64,000 nucleotides of DNA from Carposina sasakii. Taxonomy: Eukaryota; Arthropoda; Insecta; Lepidoptera; Carposinidae. Made by a program: the position numbers and the translations under genes. Shown one piece after another: positions 1 to 9,646 of this stretch; the first letter of the stretch is position 1, and each line of letters starts with the position of its first letter. The DNA lies in contig CP053161.1 in the NCBI GenBank assembly GCA_014607495.2, positions 7,697,115 to 7,761,114 on the forward strand, read 5' to 3'. The notes under the pieces were generated by a model. It was given only the letters and a program-made list of their open reading frames with translations, was not told the DNA's origin and searched no databases.

Positions 1-680
1 GACTAATTAAATGGGCTTATTGGTTACTAGTGGACGCCCGCGACTCCGTCCGCGTGGACTGCAGAAAAAACAAAATGTCCAAATTATACAGGACTATTTC
101 ACCCCCAAACTGGTAAAAATTTCAAAATGCTAGAACAAACGATTTTTTGTTTCTTATGACGTGATATTTGACGAACTTGCATACTAACTTTCAACCCTTA
201 TTTCACCCCTTAGCTGGTCGAAATTTCAAAAATGCTAGAACAAATGTTTAATGATTTCTTATCAAGTGCTTAAATATAAAGTTTCATGGTTTTATCTTTT
301 AAAATTAAGAAATCCCATACAAACTTTCAACCTCTATTTCAACCCCTTCATCCCTTTTTTTCGAAATAAAAAGTAGCCTATGTTCTGTCTCAGGGTCTAA
401 AGATTGTCTGTACCAAATTTCATCAAAATCGGTTGCGAGGTTTAAGCGGGAAAGCGTAACAGACAGACAGACAGAGTTACTTTCGCATTTATAATATTAG
501 TTGGGATTGTGTGACACATTGTTGTTTTTTGGATCACTTGTGACGCTCCATTAGGATTGATCACTTATTTGAACTTTTTTGACGGCAATATTTTTTTAAA
601 ATCATATTTTGGTAAAAAAATATTTTAAAGTCATTATCTAAGGCCTACTTAAATGAACTAAGTTAGTTTTTTTCCTGAAA
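1..680 (-). repeat. Repeat family Q, copy A, split by a Helitron
   Basis: Bases 1-26 and 507 to about 680 together match the reverse complement of 55620-55815. The match breaks exactly where the Helitron 27-506 sits. The nature of family Q is not recognised. It is useful because its second copy shows the uninterrupted sequence. Confidence 0.7.
27..506 (-). mobile_element. Non-autonomous Helitron (Lep1-like)
   Basis: Read on the minus strand, it starts TCCCAACTAATATTATAAA and ends in a GC-rich hairpin region (cgcggacggagtcgcgggcg) followed by CTAG. The flanks are A26 and T507, so the insertion is A|T with no target duplication, as expected for Helitrons. It has no coding capacity. Short GTCT/CAGA repeats lie near the 5' end. 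The paralogous sequence at 55780/55781 shows the empty site. Confidence 0.85.
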
Positions 681-879
681 ATAAGAAAAAAAAATATCGG
701 AATGTTTTTTAATTTTCCTGCGAAAATTTTCAGTGATTTCCGCCTCAGAATCATGGTCTGAAATCATGCTGTCACAAACACCTTGTAATTGAGTAACTAT
801 ACTTATTATTTTGTGAATTTTCTAAGAACCTGATGATCAAATATTACTAAATAAAGAAACCTCTCTTTCATATTAAATA
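680..879. other. AT-rich spacer, nothing recognised
   Basis: No open frame, RNA signal or repeat end was recognised between the family Q copy and the next Helitron. Confidence 0.6.
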
Positions 880-1134
880 GTAGTGGACGCCCGCTTTCGT
901 CCGCGTGGACTGCAGAAAAAACAAAATGTCGAAGTTATCCGGGATAAAATATTTTCCCGGCATAAAAAGTAGCCTATGTGTTAATCCAGGGAGTCAGCTA
1001 ACTTCATACCAAATTTTTATTAAAATTGCTCCAGCCGTTTTTACGTGAAAGAGTAACAAACATCCATCCACCCACCCATCTATCTATCCATCCATCCATA
1101 CTCACAAACTTTCGCGATTATAATATAAGTAAGA
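880..1134 (-). mobile_element. Short Helitron with internal microsatellite
   Basis: It begins on the plus strand with the GC-rich terminal block (tggacgcccgctttcgtccg) and ends with the degenerate 5' end ttcgcgattataatataagt. A (CATC/CACC)n tract lies inside at about 1050-1092. A microsatellite inside this terminal arrangement is typical of the microsatellite-associated Lep1 group of Helitrons. The terminal CTAG has decayed to GTAG. Confidence 0.7.
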
Positions 1135-1789
1135 CGTAATTATTCTATTACATTTACATGTACCTATCTCTATCATGAACTATGAGCTTGTAGGTGGTAT
1201 TTCCTATTACTAGTAACAACGTAACCGGTTCTATATTGGGTAGATAGATATCCTTACCTATTTACATAAACTTGTAACCAGTAATACTAAGTAACGTATA
1301 ATAAGTGTGACTAAGAGTAGTAGGTAAGCGCCAAGTACTGGGTTCGATCCCGGTAGGTGCAAACATGTTTGTTGTAAATTCAATCTCTAGTTTGTAAAAG
1401 AAGCCATTCGAAAGTTTTAATCGATCAAAGGTGGTCCCTTGATTGAAACGTTTGTCAGAAAAAAAATCAATTTACATAACATTTGGTAGTTAGATAGATG
1501 TTTGCTATAGTCTATTCTTTAGTAAAAAATGTTTACTAACTATTGCTTTACCCAATATTATACAAAATGTACCGTTTATCTTTAAATAATAATCTAACTC
1601 CTGCGAAGAAATACCATGATCGAGGTGACCACACATTAGGATATTGTAGGATAAGTAAATAAATATATTTTCTGTTTGTTGATATTATTTTTTTATATTT
1701 TAAAAATTCGGCGGGAAAAGCTGGAAGGGTGCAGGTGTAATTTTCTTGTGAAAATCAAAAATTATTTGTAAATGGCTTGCATGTGTCTT

Positions 1790-2098
1790 TAAGGTGATGT
1801 TTTCTGGTAGATATGTTATATTTTGATTACTTGTGGTGTGAATCTAGTGCGTGTGCATGGTTTTATACGCAGGTAAGCCGAGTAAAACTTTAGCCGGATT
1901 ACGATCTCTTCATGGGCGCATGTAAGTTGTTTCTGCAATAATTTTTCATTTTGACTTACTTTACACTTGTTCTTGAGGATTTTCCCGACGTTTCCATTCA
2001 TCATCATTGTCATTTATCATAAATTCAGAATACATTTTACTAAACAATGATTACGCTGTATGGGCTTAGTTCCCCTTGCCTTTCCTTCGGGATAAACT
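1790..2098 (+). repeat. Repeat family P, copy 1
   Basis: Matches 3262-3548 in the same orientation and 49478-49700 in reverse. Shared blocks include GTGAATCTAGTGC, CATAAATTCAG and CTTTCCTTCGGGATAAAC. It ends near a poly-A run at about 2098-2114. The reverse copy lies inside a Helitron at 48947-50144, so P may be part of a Helitron family. No coding potential was seen. Confidence 0.65.
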
Positions 2099-2333
2099 AA
2101 AAAAAAAAAAAAAATATTTTTGTTTGACACCTCTTGTCTAATCAAATCACGATAATAACACATAATGCTTAAGATAAACTAATAAAATATAGACAACTTA
2201 AGCCTGACCTTTTTATTCAAACATTGTTATTACTAATGAGACAATAGCTTAGATTATGTATAATTGGACTTTCGACAAATTTATTGCGTGAGTCGTCGTA
2301 ACAGCTTATGCTCTATTAAAGAAGTAGTAAGTC

Positions 2334-2440
2334 CGGGAATTAATTACATACGTACAGACATAACCTCAAGCCTATATCCCATAGGGGTAGGCAGAGGGGA
2401 AGGCTGGGTTGTCCTGTCCTACGCCTTAAATACAAACTTT
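2334..2440 (-). repeat. Short fragment of family S
   Basis: Contains the block ATCCCATAGGGGTAGGCAGA, related to the tails at 21000, 52750 and 60710. Only the tail-like part is recognisable. Confidence 0.4.
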
Positions 2441-2699
2441 CTGAAAATAATATGTGTGTTTTGCCATCCCGGAATCTCTTAACTAATTACCTACTCTTAT
2501 TCAAACTTTCAAATTACGAACAAATTGTTTGTATGGGAGCATGGAAAAGGGTTATTTTGAGACTTTTTCAGGAATTTTTTAAATTTTTTTCTTTCCGTTA
2601 GGACCATCCTTGTATACGCCAAGGAATACGCTAAAAAAATAATTAGCGAAATCGGTTCAGCCGTTGTCGAGATCCGCGCTTAGCAATGGAAATAGCGAT

Positions 2700-3236
2700 T
2701 CATTTTTAGAGTTCCGTTGTTAACTGGCAAAAAACTGAACTCTTATAGTTTCACGGCCACTTTTCTCCGAAACTATAAGAGCTATACTGTTGAAACTTGG
2801 TAAATAGTTGTATTCTGTGAACCCCATTAAGAGTTTAAAGAGGAAAGAAGAAATAGAAAATATAGGTAATTTTGGTGGTTCCCCACACTTTGAACTGAAA
2901 CTCAATTTTTTTTCCATCAAACCCATACGTCTATGGATAGGTCTTCAAAAATGATATTGAGGTTTCAAACATCATTTTTTCTAAACTGAATAGCTTGTGC
3001 GAGAGATACTGCCAAAGTGCTAAAATAAGTATCCCCCTCTAACTTCTAAAATAAGAGAATGATAAAACTGAAAAAATATATGATGTACATTACCATAAAA
3101 ACTACCAACGAAAATTGGTTAGAACGAAATCTAGTAAGTAGGTTTTTTTATACGTCATAAATGGTAAACTGCAATAAAATTTATATTTCACAAGGAACCC
3201 TTTTGATTCCGACTTGCACTTGGCCGCTTTTTTCAT
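2700..3236 (-). repeat. K-family repeat (GGCCAAGTGC...GTTCCG ends)
   Basis: On the minus strand it starts gcggccaagtgcaagtcgga and runs to the end block gttccgttgttaactgg seen on the plus strand at about 2710. This repeat is very common in Lepidoptera. A second copy with a different interior lies at 61409-62258. The reading frame on the minus strand at 2720-2926 lies wholly within this repeat and is not a host gene. Confidence 0.75.
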
Positions 3237-3261
3237 ATTATAGCCTATATTTGTGCGCAAA

Positions 3262-3548
3262 GTGATCTCTTTTGGTAGATAAGTTATATTTTGTTTACTT
3301 GTGATGTGAATCTAGTGCATGTGCATGGTTTATATGCAGATAAGCTGGCTAAAACTTGAGTCGGAAAACGAGTTCTTCATAGGCTCATGTACGTAAGTTG
3401 TTTTTGCAATTCTTTTTGATTTTGACTAATAATTTCACTATCATCATTATTATCGTCCCTCATAAATTCAGAAACCAGAAATCATTAATACTGAAGATCA
3501 TAGCTGTATGGGCATAGTTCCCCTTGCTTTTCCTTCGGGATAAACCAT
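3262..3548 (+). repeat. Repeat family P, copy 2
   Basis: Direct repeat of 1790-2098, including the same terminal block CTTTTCCTTCGGGATAAACC. It sits just inside the right arm of the inverted repeat pair. Confidence 0.65.
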
Positions 3549-3898
3549 ACAAAGAAAAATAGTTATTATTTTTATTTGCTTGTCCTACAAAATCGTGAAG
3601 TGTGGTCACCTCGACCGTAGGTTTTTCTTCATAGGAGTTAATTATTATTTGAAGATAAACGGTACATTTTTGTATAATATTGGGTAAAGCAATAGTTAGT
3701 AAACATTTTTTACTAAAGAATACACTATAGCAAACATCTAATTAATTACTAAATGTTATGTAAATTAATTTTTTTTCTCACAAACGTTTCAATCAAGGGA
3801 CCACCTTTGATCGATTGAAACTTTTGAATGGTTTCTTTTACAAACTAGAGATTGAATTTACAATGGTTCGAGTACTTTTACTAACTCTTAGTCACACC

Positions 3899-5582
3899 CA
3901 TATTTTAAATATTATTGTGGTTCTCATTTAATGTGAACTTATCGCGATCGATTGAGGGACCACCTTCTGATTGCAATATTTTATTTTTGAGTGGACAAAA
4001 AGGGGTGATATAGTATAGAATTAGTTTTACAAATCTTTTACTAAGAGTAGTCATTTACAGGAGTTAAAATTTTTAACTAGATTGCAAGATACGGTTATCT
4101 GGCAGTCACGACTGAGGGTCCACATTTAACCGAAGGTAACTTTTAAGTGCCAACTTTTACAAATTAATGGTCGAATTTACAATTGTTTGAGAACTTTTAC
4201 TAAAGGTTGATACATTCAAAAGCTCTGAACTCCAATGTGGACCCTCAATGGGAACGCACACGTTGAGTTTCAATTGAGTGATGATAACTATGAACTGTCA
4301 AAAAAGATAGCCAATAGGCGTGCAGATAGAAATTGCCCAACTGCTAGGTAAAATGTTTGATGTACAGAATTCAATTATCCAAAGCTAAACTAATCACAAA
4401 TTACCTACTTATATCATTCGCAATAAAAACTTCTATATGCCTACAAATCCTACAATTATTTTATACATACTAAAGTTTTATTAGACAGATTGGTTTAAGA
4501 AGATTTAAAAAGTCCAAATTCTCCATTTTATTGAAGAGGAATATTTTTTAGGTTTCGTTTAAGAAACAACACAAACCTCAGTAATCGAATTAGGTATATT
4601 AAATAATTTCAAACGAGGATTAATAGTAAGTAATATGATTAAGTGGTTGAACTCGTATTGAACTATGAACTTTACAAATTGAGTATCGTCATTAGATCAA
4701 TAACTTTCAAAGATTTTGTTGTTGCCATGTATCAAAGAAGCTATACGAATATAATAAAATAGGCACTTAATGTAGGTAGATATCAAGTGAACTAAATTTA
4801 AAGATACTAAAACAGCATTATTTTTGTGTTGTATCAATTTACTATGTACTCTTCATAACTAGTGATATAATTAAATACCTACTCATAAAATATTATTAGA
4901 CAGTGGAAAGGCAAAAACGCTGAAGTGATATTTAGAAAATCAGTCAATTGGATCAATTGACGGAGTTATTTTTTCTGAGTCGATAAGTCCATTAACTCAT
5001 TAAAAATAGTATAGTATTTTTGTATTTAGTAAATATAACTTTAGTATTTTTGTCTTTCCACTTGCATGTACAACATCAAACAATAGGTACATGTCCTTTT
5101 GTGCTGTCATGACTATTTTGAAACTGTCCATATCCCGAATGTCGCTGTTACCTTTAACTTGGAAATAACGGGTCAGTGATCAAAGGTGTCTTACCCTTAT
5201 TTTCTGAGTGACATTGTCTTTTTACTTTTGAAACTTAAGGACATATAAATAAATAAATACATACCTACTACATATGACTAACAAAAACATCCTTATGTGT
5301 GATAAATTTAGCGGTGATTGATACTCAAATATAATGTTAGTCAATTTTCTCTAGGATCCCACCTGTTTAATAATTACCCGACATTATTATAAAGTGGATA
5401 CCTACGTATTTTCTACACTTGACATAAATAAATGTATCATCTTCATGTGACGTGGCAGATATTTTGGCATGATACCTTAGGGATGCTATATGTGTGTATG
5501 CTTTTTAAAGAAAATCTTTTTCCCCCATGGGGTTAAACCCCCTATTCCATCCATCCCACGAATGGAAATCTGAACTAGGTAT
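3899..5582. other. AT-rich non-coding stretch
   Basis: No gene was found. A short inverted pair (gagggtccacattta near 4115 and atgtggaccctcaa near 4235) may be a decayed foldback element. The rest is unremarkable. Confidence 0.5.
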
Positions 5583-5590
5583 TTCCTTTG

Positions 5591-6582
5591 TAGTGGTGTT
5601 CAAAAAAGCTATATTCTCAGAACGCGTGAAAGTGCTATGCTACATGCAAATAGCGCGTTATTTTTTCCGTGACGTTATAATTATAACGTTAAGAGTTGCG
5701 CGCAAATCACAAGTCACGAATGAATGACTGAACGAATACGCTATATTCTTATCCCGCCAATGACATGTCACGAATACGCTATTTTCTATTTGACGCGATT
5801 TCATATAGCTGTTGGTCGTCCGGCGCCGGCCGGGCCGGCCGTCACTCGCTATTAGTGATGAGCTCCTCACTCGTGAGTTACCTCATTTGAGGTCCTCATC
5901 GCGGCAAAATTCGAGGGAGGCCTCGATTTCATTTTACAACACCTCACACCTCATCCTCGTTTTACATACTTAGATACTTATCACGGTCGAAATAGCGCTC
6001 CTATTTGCGTGCACCCGCAATCTCCTCACTCATTCTACAACTCACTTACCTCTATGAACGATCGAACGAAACTAAACATAACCGCTCGCGAGTCGAGTCG
6101 TCGTCGAGGCTCTTTCACTCACTCAATAATATCTCTCACGATTGTGTAAGTCTTATTTTATTACCGTGACATAGATTACATTTTAGTTAAACGAGGTGAA
6201 CAGAACACCTCAAATGTGAGCCCGACTCGAGGTTCATTACCATTCACTCAATCAATATCATCAATATCCAGTCTTATTACCCTTACATAGAGTTGCTTTT
6301 GGTTAAATGAGATGAACACCTCAAATGAGGTGTACCTCGCAAGTACCTCGCGAGGAGAATTGAGGTCCTCCCTCATCCTCGTTTTGATATGACGAGTTAC
6401 CCATCGCTACACGCTATGCATGTGCGTGTCGAAGGCGCGATGAGTCATGCGTACGCGACACGTGAAGCGCGCATATCGTTATAGCGTTTAGCTTGGAACG
6501 AGTCAATTAAATCATTAGTTATTGCGCTATGGACAAATAGCATGTTATTTTTAAAAGCTATACGTTATATTACTTACCACTA
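5591..6582. mobile_element. hAT-type MITE, copy 1, with a nested element
   Basis: Ends are TAGTGGT at 5591 and ACCACTA at 6582. The flanking octamers are TTCCTTTG (5583-5590) and TGCCTTTG (6583-6590), a 7/8 match as expected for an old hAT 8-bp target duplication. A second copy lies at 31705-32150. The interior repeats short blocks such as GAATACGCTAT and ATTTCATATAGCTGTTGGT and has no transposase. Bases 5853-6409 are a separate insertion. Confidence 0.75.
5853..6409. mobile_element. hAT-type MITE nested in the outer element
   Basis: It starts TAGTGATGAG and ends CCCATCGCTA. The ends pair as TAGYGATGRG after reverse complement. The flanks CTCGCTAT (5845-5852) and CACGCTAT (6410-6417) match 7/8. 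The sister outer element at 31705-32150 has CACACTAT at the same point with no insert. The 557-bp interior is rich in CCTCA/GAGG blocks near both ends and is not coding. Confidence 0.85.
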
Positions 6583-6590
6583 TGCCTTTG

Positions 6591-7742
6591 CAGCTTCCGA
6601 GTGGGACGGGCATGAATGGAATAGCAAACTACCTCGCAAACTACTATCCAGTGACGTGTAGAGAGGGAGTGCTCGCTTGTACAAATAAAACGTTTTAAAC
6701 GATAAAGTTGATACAATAAAAAAAAAGTAAAAACGATTGAGTTCTTCAACATTGGAAATATAAATTGACTTAATATTGCGCGAAATTTTTAACTATTCGT
6801 CGGTTTAATTAAAGAGCTTTTCAAGCGGCCGGCATTCCGCTCCGTAATTATACAAACGGAACAATTCCATCATGCTATCAAAAGAAGGGTGAAGTTTCTT
6901 AATTAATGACTACAGTAAAACGGATTAATAATTACGTGTTTGCTATGTAGCGTAGTATTTGTTTGCGACTGTGATTATAATTTACTGCGGTCCAAATTTG
7001 GCATCAAAGGAGATTATTTTGAAGATTATATTAATGTTGACAGGCAATATAACCATTATGAAGTTGGGGTTTGTTAATGAAAGCGTAAATAGAGCAATGT
7101 ATCTACATTTTTGACACGTGACCACTAAGACATCTTGAAACTCGGAAACTGCGATTATTGTTTTAAGAAATTATGGTCTTACTAACTAATGCACTTCGTG
7201 ATTTTTTATTCGGACTGTACGAAACGTCATGTAAAAAATGAGATTGAAATAAAAATTCTATCTTGTTTTAAGTACTTGATATGAGATAACACACAAAATC
7301 TTATATCCTGTTTATATTTAACTTACATCATACCTCTTCTGATTTTCTATTGAGAAATTTTATATAAACCAGGTTCGTATAATGTACCTAAAGCTATGTA
7401 ACTCTACATTACATTTAAATAGTTAAGCACTCTACGCGCTTTATCTACTAAAGTAGATTATGCAAGTAGTACTTCACGCGTAGCGCGTATTAAATTATGG
7501 GGGCTTTTATACTTCGGTGTAATGTGTTATCTAATAGATGAAATTTACCAAATTAATCAATTTCCTACATACCTATGTATGGTTTAACACCTTTTATCTA
7601 TTTTTAATCCTTTATCTATGTGCGTGACTACATTATCTATTTTTCAACTTATTTATTTTATAAAGAATCTTTAAAATAATGTAACTTAGAACTACTTAGG
7701 TCTATGGCGTATCTATGGGAGGTCGGTTGACCATCCAATTTT
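6591..7742. other. Non-coding stretch, no gene seen
   Basis: AT-rich, with no open frame of substance, no recognisable repeat ends and no tRNA-like block. Confidence 0.5.
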
Positions 7743-9188
7743 TTACAGGATAGTCAGCCGATCTACCTTATCAGGTAGCGTGCCCAAAATGCTGGCTGCG
7801 TTGCCGCGCTGAATGGCTATGCTTATTCTTTGGCCTAAGTATCAGCCAGCATTTTGGTCACGTGTGGACTCTACGAGCCACCCGGCCAGGTCCCTGTATG
7901 TTTTGAGCGCCGCCGGTCTCCAAGGGCCCAGGGTCTCCACGCCGAAATAAGTAGCCTCTGTCGAGGCTGGAATATTTGCGCCGTTTGAGGGATTCCGCAG
8001 CTTCAGCAGCGTCACCTGCTTTTTGCGACGTTTCAGGGAGATGGGACGGTGCCAGTGTGTCCACGCATGTAGCGTGCCACACTAAGGGCCGTCCCATCTT
8101 CCGGAATGAGTGTCATGCCGTCGGGCCTTTTTTCGCCATCGCGCGTTAGGCCATTTGGCTCTAGCACGGCGGCGATGTTCGCGGTTCCTAAAGCCCAGCG
8201 GATGCGGTCTGCGCTTCTGCTGCAGGATAGCCCATGGTGGCCGAGGCGCTCTACCGTTTCACCACAGGCAAATCGGTGAGGCACTATACATGGGGCACCG
8301 ATGCGCAATGAAACGGCCAAATGGAAAGTGTTATTGTCAAGTAACGTTCCCAGATTACTTGACGGAGGGGCCTGCAGCCAAAGACCTGATTCCCAGCGGG
8401 ATACAGCAAGAGGACGCGCCCTCTCAGTGGGGTTGCTGGACGTTTCTAAGAGTCTATTCCGTGCCAGCTTACTGAGAGGGTTGTCCCACTGTTTCTGCGA
8501 GGACAGGTCCTTGGGCAGGCAAAATTCCATGCATTCATGGCCTCGGTTATGTAGGCGGTGTCGGAATGGTTATTGCTGGATGCCAGAATGGTTTTTATCA
8601 ATTTTTCTGTGCCCATAACCGAGGACAGGAATGCTGGCAGCGATACACTAGAAATTTTGCGGATGCCAAGACCTCCAGACCTTATTGGGAGTTCTGCTTG
8701 GCTCCATGCTCGATCGTCCAAAGGGATGTTAAAGATGGTGGTGATTGTATCCTTCAAGATGCTGTCCACCTGTTGTAAAAGATTACGGTACTTCCAGAGT
8801 TGACAGCATCTCAAAGCATATGTGAATTTAGGTACAAAAAGGCAGTATTTTAATACTACGTAGGCCATATGCATGTTAATTTTTTCGAGTCTATCCGAAA
8901 AAGAATGAAAATTTTAAAGCTTTTCCTCGACAAAGTCTGGTATAGATTCGTCTAGAATAGAATTTTTATGTTTGGTGCCAAAGTATTAAACATTTTGAAA
9001 ATTTCGTTTCTGGAATGGCATGTTTCTTTTACATAGAGTTCACATTTTGAAAAATTTAGATCTAAGCCAATGGTTTTAAATTGGGAAATTAAAGATTTCA
9101 GATCATTAAAAACGGTTTTCGGGTCGCCTCCTAAGGTTTCGTCGTCTAAGTACCATACATTAAATTTTGATTTATCTATTATGTACAT
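7743..9188 (-). pseudogene. Broken LINE reverse transcriptase, 3' half
   Basis: Remnant of a non-LTR retrotransposon polymerase, read from 9188 down to 7743. The upstream piece contains YLDDETLGG, the metal-binding [FY]xDD box of reverse transcriptases, with LNFSKCELYV downstream. After a stop and a frame change come the thumb region (LPIRSGGLGIRKI), a Cys/His cluster (CGETVERLGHHGLSC) and the tail EPNGLTR...KRPDG...LVWHATCVDTLAPS. The reading ends at a natural stop, complement of 7743-7745, after LGTLPDKVDRLTIL. Several frameshifts and stops make it non-functional, and the N-terminal endonuclease and fingers are missing. The clade is not assigned. Reading frames on the plus strand here are shadows. 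Confidence 0.85.
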
Positions 9189-9255
9189 ACTATGTTATTA
9201 CGTTATTATAGTACGTACCTACTGACGCCCACAAGCCGATTGAAAAACTAACATA

Positions 9256-9646
9256 TTACGGCATCACTGCTACAAACTCCCCGATTTAATTCTGGGGCTT
9301 TTGGGTATACTTTCTCGGTTCAGACGGTTAAGATCTGGAATGAATTACCCCATACGATTAGAGATTGTCACACTGTTGGTACATTTAGGGAAAAGCTGAA
9401 GGATCACTACCTGTCCATTATTTGAATATGCTGTCATTTGTTTATCTCCTTTTTTTTCAATGTAGTTTCTTAGAATTAGTTTAATTGCACATGTTACCCT
9501 GTATTTGTTAACAATTTCTCTTTACTTGTTTGGCTTGCTGGAAGAGATCTCTTGTAGAGATAAGTTTGCCATTGTACATGCATCTCTTCTTTTATGTTGT
9601 ATGCTATATTTCTTTTTGTGTATGTGCAATAAAGAATAAGAATAAG
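9256..9646 (+). pseudogene. CR1-like LINE C-terminus and 3' UTR
   Basis: The plus-strand reading gives a short stretch with the motif VKIWNELPHTIRD followed by a TFREKLKDHYLS tail and a stop near 9425. This matches the usual C-terminal end of CR1/Jockey-type polymerases (LWNxLPxxIR...FKxxLK). The 3' UTR follows, with the diagnostic block GAAGAGATCTCTTGTAGAG, and ends with AATAAAGAATAAGAATAAG. A related tail lies on the minus strand at 61196-61345. The copy is heavily 5' truncated and abuts the opposite-strand polymerase remnant. Confidence 0.8.

Larger units (their letters stand above)
1306..3898. repeat. Inverted repeat pair about 2.6 kb end to end
   Basis: An arm at about 1306-1645 recurs in inverse orientation at about 3590-3898. 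Shared blocks include GTGTGACTAAGAGT, AAATTCAATCTCTAG, GATCAAAGGTGGTCCCTTGAT and GGTCACCTCG. The arms are diverged by small indels. A tRNA-like fragment (gggttcgatcccggtaggtgc without its last base, about 1341-1360) interrupts the left arm. The space between holds two direct copies of family P and one K-family element. It could be a decayed transposon with long inverted termini or a tail-to-tail insertion of two copies; the sequence does not decide. Confidence 0.6.

Noticed and set aside
8110..8618. Plus-strand frames of 121 and 105 codons
   Set aside because: They are antisense shadows of the minus-strand reverse transcriptase remnant.
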